Source: an uncultured bacterium
Lineage (GTDB): Bacteria > Muiribacteriota > Ozemobacteria > Ozemobacterales > Ozemobacteraceae
NCBI GenBank assembly: GCA_946407375.1
Contig: CAMJNS010000019.1
Location: 1 to 35,652, forward strand
Reading direction: 5' to 3'
DNA: 35,652 nucleotides
Shown: positions 25,492 through 33,586 of the stretch, one piece after another
Layout: every line of letters begins with the position of its first letter
How positions within the stretch are numbered: position 1 is the first letter of the stretch
Made by a program: the position numbers and the translations under genes
The notes under the pieces: generated by a model
The model's input: only the letters and a program-made list of their open reading frames with translations
What the model was told of the DNA's origin: nothing
Database searches by the model: none

Positions 25492-27705
25492 GTGAAATTA
25501 AAGTATTTCCTTCTTCTTATATTGATTATTGTGGTGTTTTCTAAGACTTCTTGTGCACAAACAACAGAAAGTATTGAGGAAAAAGCAAACCAGGTTAAAC
25601 GACCTAAAATCGGTTTAGTTCTAAGCGGTGGTGGCGCTAAAGGTCTTGCACATATCGGTGCACTAAAAGCAATTGAAAAAGCTGGAATAAAAGTAGACAT
25701 GGTTTGCGGTACAAGCATGGGGTCTTTTGTGGGTGCACTTTATGCTACTGGTTATTCGCCAGACCAGATAGAAAAGATGCTGAGCGATTTAAACTGGAGA
25801 AAATTGCTTACCGAAAACTTAGATCACCGCAGAATGGATAGCTTTGAACGTTCCAAAGACGGTAGATATTTTTTTAAAAGCGAAGTTGGCAAACCTACAT
25901 CAGGTTTAATAGACGGCAATCTCATAATGATAAAGCTCAGCGAATTATGCGTTCCCGCTCACAATGTTGAAGATTTTTCTAAGTTAAAACGCTCATTTGC
26001 CTGTGTTGCTACAAACCTGGAAACAGGTGAACCAGTAACTATAACCAAAGGTTATTTGCCTGAAGCCGTAAGATGCAGTATGTCTTACCCTATGGTATTC
26101 AGACCTGCTGAGTTTGACGGAAAATTTCTTGTAGATGGCGGCATAGTAAGCAATCTTCCCGCAAAAGAATTAAAAGCATTGGGAGCTGATATAATAATAG
26201 GCGTAAACGTAGGTTCTCCGCTAAGCACTCGTCGAGAATTAAAAAGTATTCCGCAAATATTGGCACAATGTGTAAGTTTTTTAAACGAACAGGATATGGA
26301 AAACCAAAAACAAGCCTGTGATATTTTTATAGAACCAGACATAACAACATTTGCTACTTTTTCGTTTAAAAACATTCCTGCGATAATCAAGAGTGGTGAA
26401 GATGCCTGTAATGTTCACAAGGATGAGCTTATTAAGCTTGCTGAAATGTGCAAAGGCATAAATGATAAAGAAGCAAGCCTTCCCGATTATGATGAAAATG
26501 AAAAAATACATTTTTCCTCTATAGAAATTGAAGGTGCAGAAAAATCAAGCACCGAATATTTGTTTCATAAAATAGGCGAATTAAACAAAAACGATTTGAA
26601 TTTAAAAGAAATTAAAAAAATAGCTGAAAGAATGATTGGAACAGGTCTAATTTCAAAAGCTTACTTTAAAATTCTTCCTTCTGGAAATAATGAAAACAAA
26701 TTAATTTTTATTGTTAAAAATTCAGAAGCCTACGAACACAATATAGGAATCAGATATGAAGAGGGGCAAGGCGCCCAATTACTTCTAAATCAGACAATAA
26801 AAAATAAATTCTTCGCAGGAAGCAGAACCTCGGTAGATTTGGTTTTATCAAATAATCCAAGATTTACAACTTCCGAAGAATTGTCTGAAATAGCAAGAAC
26901 AGGTTTTGGGTCTGACATTGAGTTAGATTTAAGAAATAAAAGAATAAAATCACTTTACGATAATCAGTTTGATTTACACTTTAAAGAACAGGTAGTAACA
27001 GCAGCATTTTCTTTGCATAAGCGATTTTCAAGTTCTTCCATAATAAAGGGCGGTGTGTTGAAACGCTTTGGGGGAGCCAATTTAAATAGGATAGAAAATG
27101 GGATAAATTATGATAATTATGAATATACTGGCTATTTTGGCAAATTAACTACTGACAATCTGAACAATGCTACCAAACCTCGTTTTGGAAACAAATTTAA
27201 TTTTACTTATTTAAAAGCTGTAGATAAAGCCAATTTCAGTAAAAACAAAGGCACAGATGATTTCTCTCGTTATACTGCTGACTATAAAGGTTATCTTCCT
27301 TTAAGCGATAAGACTACATTAGGCGTTATGGCTTCCTGGGGAAAACTCTCGTCAGATGTAGTTCCTGGCAATGAATTATTTTATCTTGGCGGGAAAAACA
27401 TTTATGACGACAGTAGCACTCCATTCTATGGCTTAAGCTATCAGGAATTATGTGGACATAATGTCATAACTACTGGTATAGAAATTCGTAGAGAAGTTGC
27501 TAAAAATATGAATTTGTTTTTAAGAGCGAACAGGGGGAATATTACTAACGATGAACATGATTTGTTTGATAATGATATGCAATTTTACGGCGGTGAAGCA
27601 GCTTATTCCCTTAAAAGCAAGCTTGGAATGATTGAGTTATCTTATGGAACAAATGATTTTAACCACGATAAGCTAGCTCTGATTTCATTTGGCAACTCGT
27701 TCTAG
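25492..27705 (+). CDS. PlpD-like patatin phospholipase with POTRA and outer-membrane beta-barrel
   Basis: The product is 737 residues. The signal peptide spans about 1-22 (SCA|Q). The patatin domain (about 38-330) has the oxyanion loop GGGAKG (46-51), nucleophile motif GTSMG with S75, and DGG with D215, so the Ser-Asp dyad is intact. A POTRA-like segment follows (about 338-410, IHFSSIEIEGAEKSSTEYLF onward). The rest is an Omp85-type barrel ending in Phe (SFGNSF), as outer-membrane barrels do. Length and plan match PlpD, the type Vd secreted lipase of Pseudomonas. GTG 25492 has a weak ribosome site but starts the signal peptide. It probably hydrolyses phospholipids at or outside the outer membrane. 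Confidence 0.9.
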   Translation: MKLKYFLLLILIIVVFSKTSCAQTTESIEEKANQVKRPKIGLVLSGGGAKGLAHIGALKAIEKAGIKVDMVCGTSMGSFVGALYATGYSPDQIEKMLSDLNWRKLLTENLDHRRMDSFERSKDGRYFFKSEVGKPTSGLIDGNLIMIKLSELCVPAHNVEDFSKLKRSFACVATNLETGEPVTITKGYLPEAVRCSMSYPMVFRPAEFDGKFLVDGGIVSNLPAKELKALGADIIIGVNVGSPLSTRRELKSIPQILAQCVSFLNEQDMENQKQACDIFIEPDITTFATFSFKNIPAIIKSGEDACNVHKDELIKLAEMCKGINDKEASLPDYDENEKIHFSSIEIEGAEKSSTEYLFHKIGELNKNDLNLKEIKKIAERMIGTGLISKAYFKILPSGNNENKLIFIVKNSEAYEHNIGIRYEEGQGAQLLLNQTIKNKFFAGSRTSVDLVLSNNPRFTTSEELSEIARTGFGSDIELDLRNKRIKSLYDNQFDLHFKEQVVTAAFSLHKRFSSSSIIKGGVLKRFGGANLNRIENGINYDNYEYTGYFGKLTTDNLNNATKPRFGNKFNFTYLKAVDKANFSKNKGTDDFSRYTADYKGYLPLSDKTTLGVMASWGKLSSDVVPGNELFYLGGKNIYDDSSTPFYGLSYQELCGHNVITTGIEIRREVAKNMNLFLRANRGNITNDEHDLFDNDMQFYGGEAAYSLKSKLGMIELSYGTNDFNHDKLALISFGNSF

Positions 27706-28247
27706 CCGTAAAGCCCCTTGAGAAGGGCAGAGTTACTTTTCTATTGCTAATTTCTCCTAAAGCCCCTCATTGAGAGCCTGTCTAAAAACTAGGTTTTTGC
27801 ATTAAAGTTTTTACTGGATCGCCACGGTTTACCACGCAGTCTATCGACTGCTCGTAATGACGTTTAACTTGCGGTTTGCGATGACGTATATATACTCTGA
27901 AGCTAGTCATAATCGTCATTGCGAGCGATAGCGTGGCATTGCTGAAAGCAAAACGAAGTCCATCTAGAAAAAGGAAAACATATAATTAGGTTATTCTAAT
28001 TTTATTAGTAAATTGAGTTTTTAGACAGCCTCTTTGTAAAGGGGGATTAAGGGGAATTTTAATAAACTAATATGGCTTAATATCGCTAATCAAATCTTTG
28101 TAGTAACTTTTTCTCGCTTAGATTATTTTTAACTACAACAAAAACTAATTACGATAAAAACTAAAAATTTAAGATTTAATGTTGTGTTCTAGTTTGGTAA
28201 ATAGTATTCTAACAAAAGGGCATATTAGTTTTTTTCGGAGTTAGCAC
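27706..28247. other. 542-bp non-coding gap made largely of nested repeats
   Basis: No gene is visible. It holds a GCCCCTTGAGAAGGGC-like hairpin (27713-27728), the 259-bp element at 27774-28032, the right half of a CCCCTTT/AAAGGGG repeat (28033-28060), and an AT-rich leader for the next gene. A weak promoter candidate is TTGTGT (28182-28187), a 17-nt spacer and TATTCT (28205-28210). Confidence 0.7.
27774..28032. mobile_element. 259-bp MITE-like element with 17-bp terminal inverted repeats
   Basis: GAGCCTGTCTAAAAACT (27774-27790) is complementary to AGTTTTTAGACAGCCTC (28016-28032) at 16 of 17 positions. Inside are two inverted REP-like modules with CGTCATT/AATGACG arms, GCCACG and TATCG words (about 27815-27863 and 27911-27940). 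There is no ORF. The flanks read CCCCTcattga on the left and tttgtaAAGGGGG on the right, as if it split a CCCCT...AGGGG palindrome; the flanking direct repeat is imperfect. Confidence 0.7.
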
Positions 28248-30107
28248 ATGGCAGATGAATTTTGGAATAAAATATATGATAGACTCATTGATAATTTCGA
28301 ACTTTTAAAGCTTATCTGTTTTGATACGGCCAATCAAGAGCTTCTTTCATGGGTAAATCCGAATCACGAATTAAAAATACGTTGTAATAGATATTTAAGA
28401 TTTGGTGTAATTTCAGACAAAAAAGGTCTAATAAATGAAATTCTAGCTTATTCTAAAACAAACAATCCTCTCCGAAGAATCATTTTATTAACTTGGGTAA
28501 ACAAGAATCAAAGCTCTATGAATTTTTTCAATCAGGCTGGGAATGCTGCTTCTGTTGAAAAATTGCGAAATGGAGAATTTGGCAACATTGACAAAGTTCG
28601 CATCTTATCACTTATTGATCCACGTCAGGGTTCTTCCAAGTTATATAAAGATGTTTTAGAAGAAGCAGATAGAAAAGCAAAAGAAAAAGCAGAAATGGAA
28701 GCAGAAAAGCAAGAAGAATCTACGCATACGACTATTTCAAATGCTGAAATAGAAGCCGCTTTACATTCAAAAGATATAATAACTTCACCGGATACTAATA
28801 ATGGAGCTTTTTCTGGAAATTTCAATGAAGTTGTTTATGAAGAATTAGAAAAAATTAAAGCGGCTTTAGAAGTTTTAAAAGATGTAAATGCTCAATTAAA
28901 ATCTGAAAACAAAGAATTACGCAATGAACAAACTAAGCGAAAAACAGAGATATCAAATTATTCCACCAAATTAGAAAGCAAAGTTAATGAAAACAAAAAG
29001 CTTAGTTCGGAATTGGCAAAAGAAAAAGATCTTAATTCCAGCTTGAATACACAGCTTAAGTTTGCAAAGGAAGAATTAGCTGCCAAGCCTGCTCCTACTA
29101 TTTCCGAATCAGAAGTTAATGATTTAAGACACCGATTAGATGAAGCATTAAAAGATAATGAAAGATTGCAAAAAACTTTAAATAATAAAGAAGCTAGTCT
29201 TAATAGAATTAAAGACGAAAACAACGATTTGCGTTCAAAACTGGAAACATCTACAAATCAAAGTAATCTTGTTTCTAATTTGCAGAAAAAGCTAAATGAA
29301 TTACAAATCAAAAAGAATATAAAATCTCAGGCTGTAGCAGGTCAGATTGTTACAAAAGCTAGATTTGATAATACTTATGGTGAAAAGTCTGGTAAAAAGT
29401 GCTGGCTGTTTGTTTCTATTACTGGTGAAATATATTATTTAGATTTGAACGAAGTGCCTAAGAATCTTTCTGTTCCAGAAGAATATATGCTTGCAACTTT
29501 TGAAGATAATAAATTAACGCAACTTCAAAGTCTTGAAACAGAGCGAAAAGAGCTCTTAGGAAATATTAAATTAGAAAATAGCAAAGCTTTATTTATTTGC
29601 GATGATGAATCTTTCCCAATCTATCAGGATGTTACTGAAAAATGGAATGGCAGACCAGCTCGCGGAATTTGGCTTCCTGAATTAGAAGATAGGGAAGCGG
29701 GTATATATAAATTAGATATATTGCCAGATACTGCAAAACTCAATAAAACTCAACCTAAGTCGAGTAAAAAATCAACTGATAAAGATAAGAATAAGGCTGA
29801 AAAACAAGCAAAATTTAATGGTCAGAAAGTCATTGTTTTTGGTGGTGACAGAGTGGGGTTAGAATATGAAAAGGCTTTATCGAATGCTGGTTTAGTAGCC
29901 AAGTGGTTTAGCGGTTTCAGTTTGTTAACTGAAATTAGCTTAGGTTTTGGTAAACCTGATTTGATGATTATTGTAACTAAACAGCTCTCTCATGCTTTGC
30001 TACGAGAACTTAATGCTTACGCAGAAAAACATTCAATACCTGTGGCTTATTCAACTCGACGAGGTATTACCAGCGTGTTAGAAATAGCTTCTAATTCTTT
30101 TTCGTAA
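28248..30107 (+). CDS. Coiled-coil protein with C-terminal DUF2325-like domain
   Basis: The product is 619 residues with no signal peptide. An N-terminal helical domain of unknown type (about 1-140) precedes a charged linker and a long coiled coil (about 195-350, Lys/Glu/Leu/Asn-rich). A mixed domain follows (about 365-490, KKCWLFVSITGEIYYLDLNE). A Lys-rich spacer leads to a Rossmann-like C-terminal domain (about 525-610). It has KVIVFGGDRVGLEYEKAL, a W/G-x-G patch, PDLMIIVTKQLSHALLREL and IPVAYSTRRGITSVLEI, resembling DUF2325. CGGAG precedes ATG 28248. The function is unknown; coiled coil plus a small nucleotide-binding-like domain suggests a sensor or scaffold. Confidence 0.75.
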   Translation: MADEFWNKIYDRLIDNFELLKLICFDTANQELLSWVNPNHELKIRCNRYLRFGVISDKKGLINEILAYSKTNNPLRRIILLTWVNKNQSSMNFFNQAGNAASVEKLRNGEFGNIDKVRILSLIDPRQGSSKLYKDVLEEADRKAKEKAEMEAEKQEESTHTTISNAEIEAALHSKDIITSPDTNNGAFSGNFNEVVYEELEKIKAALEVLKDVNAQLKSENKELRNEQTKRKTEISNYSTKLESKVNENKKLSSELAKEKDLNSSLNTQLKFAKEELAAKPAPTISESEVNDLRHRLDEALKDNERLQKTLNNKEASLNRIKDENNDLRSKLETSTNQSNLVSNLQKKLNELQIKKNIKSQAVAGQIVTKARFDNTYGEKSGKKCWLFVSITGEIYYLDLNEVPKNLSVPEEYMLATFEDNKLTQLQSLETERKELLGNIKLENSKALFICDDESFPIYQDVTEKWNGRPARGIWLPELEDREAGIYKLDILPDTAKLNKTQPKSSKKSTDKDKNKAEKQAKFNGQKVIVFGGDRVGLEYEKALSNAGLVAKWFSGFSLLTEISLGFGKPDLMIIVTKQLSHALLRELNAYAEKHSIPVAYSTRRGITSVLEIASNSFS

Positions 30108-30114
30108 AAAGTTA

Positions 30115-30143
30115 TTGAATTTTTTCTTTGCTAGTACTATACT
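30115..30143 (+). promoter_or_regulatory. Promoter for the Trm112-like gene and possibly asnS
   Basis: TTGAAT (30115-30120), a 17-nt spacer and TATACT (30138-30143), 32 nt before ATG 30175. It lies just after the stop of the coiled-coil gene. Confidence 0.6.
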
Positions 30144-30174
30144 TCAAACAGTTATTTAAAAGCTTGGAGTCATA

Positions 30175-30357
30175 ATGGCTATAAATCCTGATTTATTGTC
30201 TAACATTGCTTGTATCCAATGCGGTAGCGATGTTGAATATATAAATAATAAGGATTGTCTTAAATGCAAAAGCTGCCAGAAAGAGTATAAAATTATTGAT
30301 GGTATACCTATTATGGGTGGCATTGATGACAGGTTTGATGACTCTGAAAGCCAATAA
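30175..30357 (+). CDS. Trm112-like zinc-ribbon protein
   Basis: The product is 60 residues. The CxxC...CxxC knuckles are C13/C16 and C31/C34, with an extra C28. The characteristic ending KEYKIIDGIPIMGG matches the YcaR/UPF0434-Trm112p family (typically xYPIxdGIPvmL). Eukaryotic and archaeal Trm112 activates methyltransferases; bacterial members are less well understood. A TTGGAG ribosome site precedes ATG 30175. It lies between the coiled-coil gene and asnS. The family call is good; the partner is unknown. Confidence 0.85.
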   Translation: MAINPDLLSNIACIQCGSDVEYINNKDCLKCKSCQKEYKIIDGIPIMGGIDDRFDDSESQ

Positions 30358-30415
30358 ATAATAATATTTCTAGCTTTGTTGTTTCCAATAAAAGCTTTGA
30401 AACAAAGGAAATCTT

Positions 30416-31765
30416 ATGAAAGAATACACTCCAATAGCTGATTTTAAAAATCACGTTGGCGAAGAAGTAACTATTGCTGGTTGGTGCTACAATAAGCGTA
30501 GTTCTAAAAAGCTTTACTTCATCATCGTTAGAGATGGCAGTGCTATGTGTCAGTGTGTAGCATTTTTGCCAAATCTTTCTGAAGAAATCGCTAAAATATG
30601 TGAAGAAATCAATCAAGAAACCTCTGTTATCGTTACTGGTAAAGTAAAAAAAGACGACCGACAAATTGGTGGTTATGAACTTGAACTTAGTAACATCAAG
30701 ATTGTTTCCCAAAGTTATGATTATCCAATAACTCCGAAAGAACACGGTGTTGCTTTCTTGATGGAAAACCGTCATCTGTGGTTGCGTTCAAAGAGACAGC
30801 ATGCAATTCTTAGAATCCGCCATCACATAACAATGGCAATACGTAATTTCTTTAACGAACGTGGTTTTATAAACGTTGATGCACCAATTTTTACTCCAAA
30901 TGCTGCTGAAGGCACTACCAATCTTTTTGAAACACAGTATTTTGATCAAAAAGCTTATTTGTCTCAAAGCGGTCAACTCTATATGGAAGCTGCAGCAATG
31001 TCTTTCGGTAAAGTCTATTGTTTTGGTCCTACTTTCAGAGCGGAAAAGAGCAAAACTCGCCGCCATTTAACCGAATTTTGGATGGTAGAACCAGAAGTCG
31101 CTTATATGGAACTTGCTGAAGATATGGAATTAGCTGAACAGTTCGTTGAAAGCGTAGTTCAACATGTTGTTAACAACTGTGAAGAAGAACTTAAGACCTT
31201 AGAACGTGACGTTGAAAAGCTTAGAAAAATTAAAGCTCCTTTCTACAGAATGTCTTATGATGAAGCTTGTGAATTCTTAGCACAGAAAAAGAAAGAATTT
31301 GCCGCTTCTGATGATGAAGAAAAACGTAAACTTTCTGAAGATATTCTTAAAGGTGGCGTAGGTGATGACCTTGGTGCTGCAGATGAAACAACTATCGGTA
31401 TTACACATGATAAACCTGTTTTGATTCATCGTTATCCAAGCGAAGTTAAAGCTTTCTACATGAAAGAAGACCCAGAACATAAGGGTAGGGTGCTTTGCTT
31501 TGATATGATTGCTCCTGAAGGTTATGGTGAAATAATTGGTGCTAGTGAACGTGAAGCTGATATAGACGTTCTTGAAGCTAAGATTAAAAAAGCAGGAATG
31601 AGCCTCGAACCATTCAAATGGTATCTTGATATACGTCGCTTTGGTTCTGTTCCACATTCAGGCTTCGGTCTTGGAATCGAACGAACAGTTGCTTGGCTTT
31701 GTGGTTTGACTCATGTTCGCGAAACTATCCCATTCCCAAGAATGATGGATAAGATTTGGCCGTGA
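30416..31765 (+). CDS. asnS: Asparagine--tRNA ligase
   Basis: The product is 449 residues, the usual AsnRS length. The N-terminal OB-fold anticodon-binding domain (about 1-100, [25 protein letters not shown]) is followed by a class II catalytic core. The core has [30 protein letters not shown], motif 2 [25 protein letters not shown], and motif 3 [14 protein letters not shown]. The SGQLYMEA and [11 protein letters not shown] blocks distinguish it from AspRS and match Thermus- and Bacillus-type AsnRS. It charges tRNA-Asn in the cytoplasm. An AAAGGAAA ribosome site precedes ATG 30416. It ends in a strong terminator. Confidence 0.97.
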   Translation: MKEYTPIADFKNHVGEEVTIAGWCYNKRSSKKLYFIIVRDGSAMCQCVAFLPNLSEEIAKICEEINQETSVIVTGKVKKDDRQIGGYELELSNIKIVSQSYDYPITPKEHGVAFLMENRHLWLRSKRQHAILRIRHHITMAIRNFFNERGFINVDAPIFTPNAAEGTTNLFETQYFDQKAYLSQSGQLYMEAAAMSFGKVYCFGPTFRAEKSKTRRHLTEFWMVEPEVAYMELAEDMELAEQFVESVVQHVVNNCEEELKTLERDVEKLRKIKAPFYRMSYDEACEFLAQKKKEFAASDDEEKRKLSEDILKGGVGDDLGAADETTIGITHDKPVLIHRYPSEVKAFYMKEDPEHKGRVLCFDMIAPEGYGEIIGASEREADIDVLEAKIKKAGMSLEPFKWYLDIRRFGSVPHSGFGLGIERTVAWLCGLTHVRETIPFPRMMDKIWP

Positions 31766-31793
31766 TGATGTTTTTACTCTAATAATTCGTTAT

Positions 31794-31839
31794 AAAAAGA
31801 AGCCCTTTATCAGAAAAAAGATTTAGGGCTTCTTTTTTT
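31794..31839 (+). terminator. Intrinsic terminator of asnS
   Basis: A 13-bp stem AAAAAGAAGCCCT (31794-31806) pairs with AGGGCTTCTTTTT (31825-31837). The loop is about 18 nt with some further internal pairing, and the T run continues to 31839. Confidence 0.9.
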
Positions 31840-31879
31840 GCTTGCTATAACAACTCAAATGAAATAAAATAGCAAAATT

Positions 31880-33586
31880 ATGGAAAATAACTCTTTAACT
31901 ATTGATAATAAAAATGTTCGTAAAAGAAGATTTAAAGAAATTTTTAAATCTATTCCTTTTTTAATATCACTTGCTTTAATTATTTTTTCTTTGTCATTGT
32001 TGTTTATAGAGACTTATATCTACTATCATGGAGTAGAAGTTCCCTCTTGGATTTCTAATACAAATGACTATTTTACAAATATTTTTGTATTAGAATTAAT
32101 ACTTTTATTAATAATTGTTAAAAATCGTCTTGAAAGCAAGCAATTAACAAAAGTTCAAACTAGTCTTAAACATATAGTTGATTCAGCACCTTTTGGTATT
32201 ACTATAATGATACTAATTTTGGTATCTGTTTTCTTTATTTTTGTAGAATTTTTTATTTATGGTGGTGTTGAAGAAAAGATTCCAAACTGGATAACACTGA
32301 CGAATGAATATCTAACATATATATTCATTGTTGAACTTATTTTAAGATGGATTGTTAGCAGAACAAATCATGCTTTTATTACAAATTATTGGATAGATAT
32401 TTTGGCAGTAATGCCTTCTTTCAGAATTTTCAGATTTTTTAGACTAAGTCGTATTTTAAGAATATTACGATTACTTCGTTTGTTTAGAGTATTTTCAATT
32501 GGTTCGGAATTTACAAGAAAATTCAGCTTTTTCAGTAAGATATTTGAAGGCAGATTAACAGAAATCGGCATAATCTCAAGTTTTGGGTTGTTTGCTATTT
32601 TCTTTGGTGCTGTTGGTTTGTCTCAATTTGAAGCAGGTAGTTCTAATGACATTAACAATATTTCTGATGCTTTTTGGAAATCGCTATTTTCTTTAATGGC
32701 AGGCGAATATGCTGATTACCCTGTTACATTAGGTGGTAAAATAGTATTTTTCATCCTGTTGATTTTTGAAATGGGAATTTTCGCAATGTTAACTGGTACT
32801 TTTTCAGCAATTATGATGGATAAAATCAAGGAGACAACTATGCATAAACATACAGACCCGGAAGAATTAAACAATCACGTAATTATTTGTGGCTTTGGTC
32901 AGAAGACTATTATTCTTGCAAGAGAATTTCTCCTTGATCCCTCTTTCGAAGATTCTGAAATCCTTATTATTTCTGAAAAACCAAATATGATGGAAGAGCT
33001 TCAGCAACACGGATTAGATGTAAATAGAATAAGTTTGCTAAATGAAGATTTTACTAGTATCTCTGCTTTAAATAAAGCAGGGGTCGAAAGAGCTCGCTTA
33101 GCAGTAATTACTTCAGAACGTAATGGAACCCGTTCAACTCAAGACGTTGACGCTAGAACAATCTTGGCAGCTCTTACAATCGAAAAACTTAATCCTAAAA
33201 TACATACCTCAGCAGAAATATATAATGAAGAATTTGCTAGCCACTTAAAAATGGGTGGGGTAGAAGATGTAGTTATTCAAGGTGAAGTTTCTGGAAAATT
33301 GCTTGCAAGAATTTCTATGCACGAAGGTCTGTTGGCATTCTTCAAGGATCTACTTTCAAGAGATTCCGGAAATACTCTTAATTTTATTATGGCTACACAG
33401 GAATATGCAGGTAAAAATTACAATGAAACATCATCAATGCTTCATGATAAATTTGGTTATACCTTAGTAGGAGTTAAGCCTTACGATAAAGACGTTATGG
33501 TAAATCCAAAAGAAAAGATTATTGCGGCAAATGATGAACTACTTGTCATTGCGCCAGTTAATGCTGGAAAGGATAATCAACAATGA
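31880..33586 (+). CDS. Voltage-sensor-like ion channel with RCK (TrkA-N/TrkA-C) domains
   Basis: The product is 568 residues. Membrane part: a helical hairpin at about 25-84, a homologous hairpin at 103-162, an S3-like segment at 169-180, then an S4-like helix with arginines every third residue (R182, R185, R188, R191, R194, R197, R200, R203). S5, a pore loop and S6 follow (to about 320). The pore loop reads SLFSLMAGEYADYP (about 268-281), not the TVGYG-type K+ filter. Cytosolic part: a TrkA-N domain from NHVIICGFGQKT (about 328) and a TrkA-C-like end. It is likely a gated cation channel; the ion is uncertain. The next gene overlaps by 4 nt. The ribosome site is weak. Confidence 0.8.
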   Translation: MENNSLTIDNKNVRKRRFKEIFKSIPFLISLALIIFSLSLLFIETYIYYHGVEVPSWISNTNDYFTNIFVLELILLLIIVKNRLESKQLTKVQTSLKHIVDSAPFGITIMILILVSVFFIFVEFFIYGGVEEKIPNWITLTNEYLTYIFIVELILRWIVSRTNHAFITNYWIDILAVMPSFRIFRFFRLSRILRILRLLRLFRVFSIGSEFTRKFSFFSKIFEGRLTEIGIISSFGLFAIFFGAVGLSQFEAGSSNDINNISDAFWKSLFSLMAGEYADYPVTLGGKIVFFILLIFEMGIFAMLTGTFSAIMMDKIKETTMHKHTDPEELNNHVIICGFGQKTIILAREFLLDPSFEDSEILIISEKPNMMEELQQHGLDVNRISLLNEDFTSISALNKAGVERARLAVITSERNGTRSTQDVDARTILAALTIEKLNPKIHTSAEIYNEEFASHLKMGGVEDVVIQGEVSGKLLARISMHEGLLAFFKDLLSRDSGNTLNFIMATQEYAGKNYNETSSMLHDKFGYTLVGVKPYDKDVMVNPKEKIIAANDELLVIAPVNAGKDNQQ

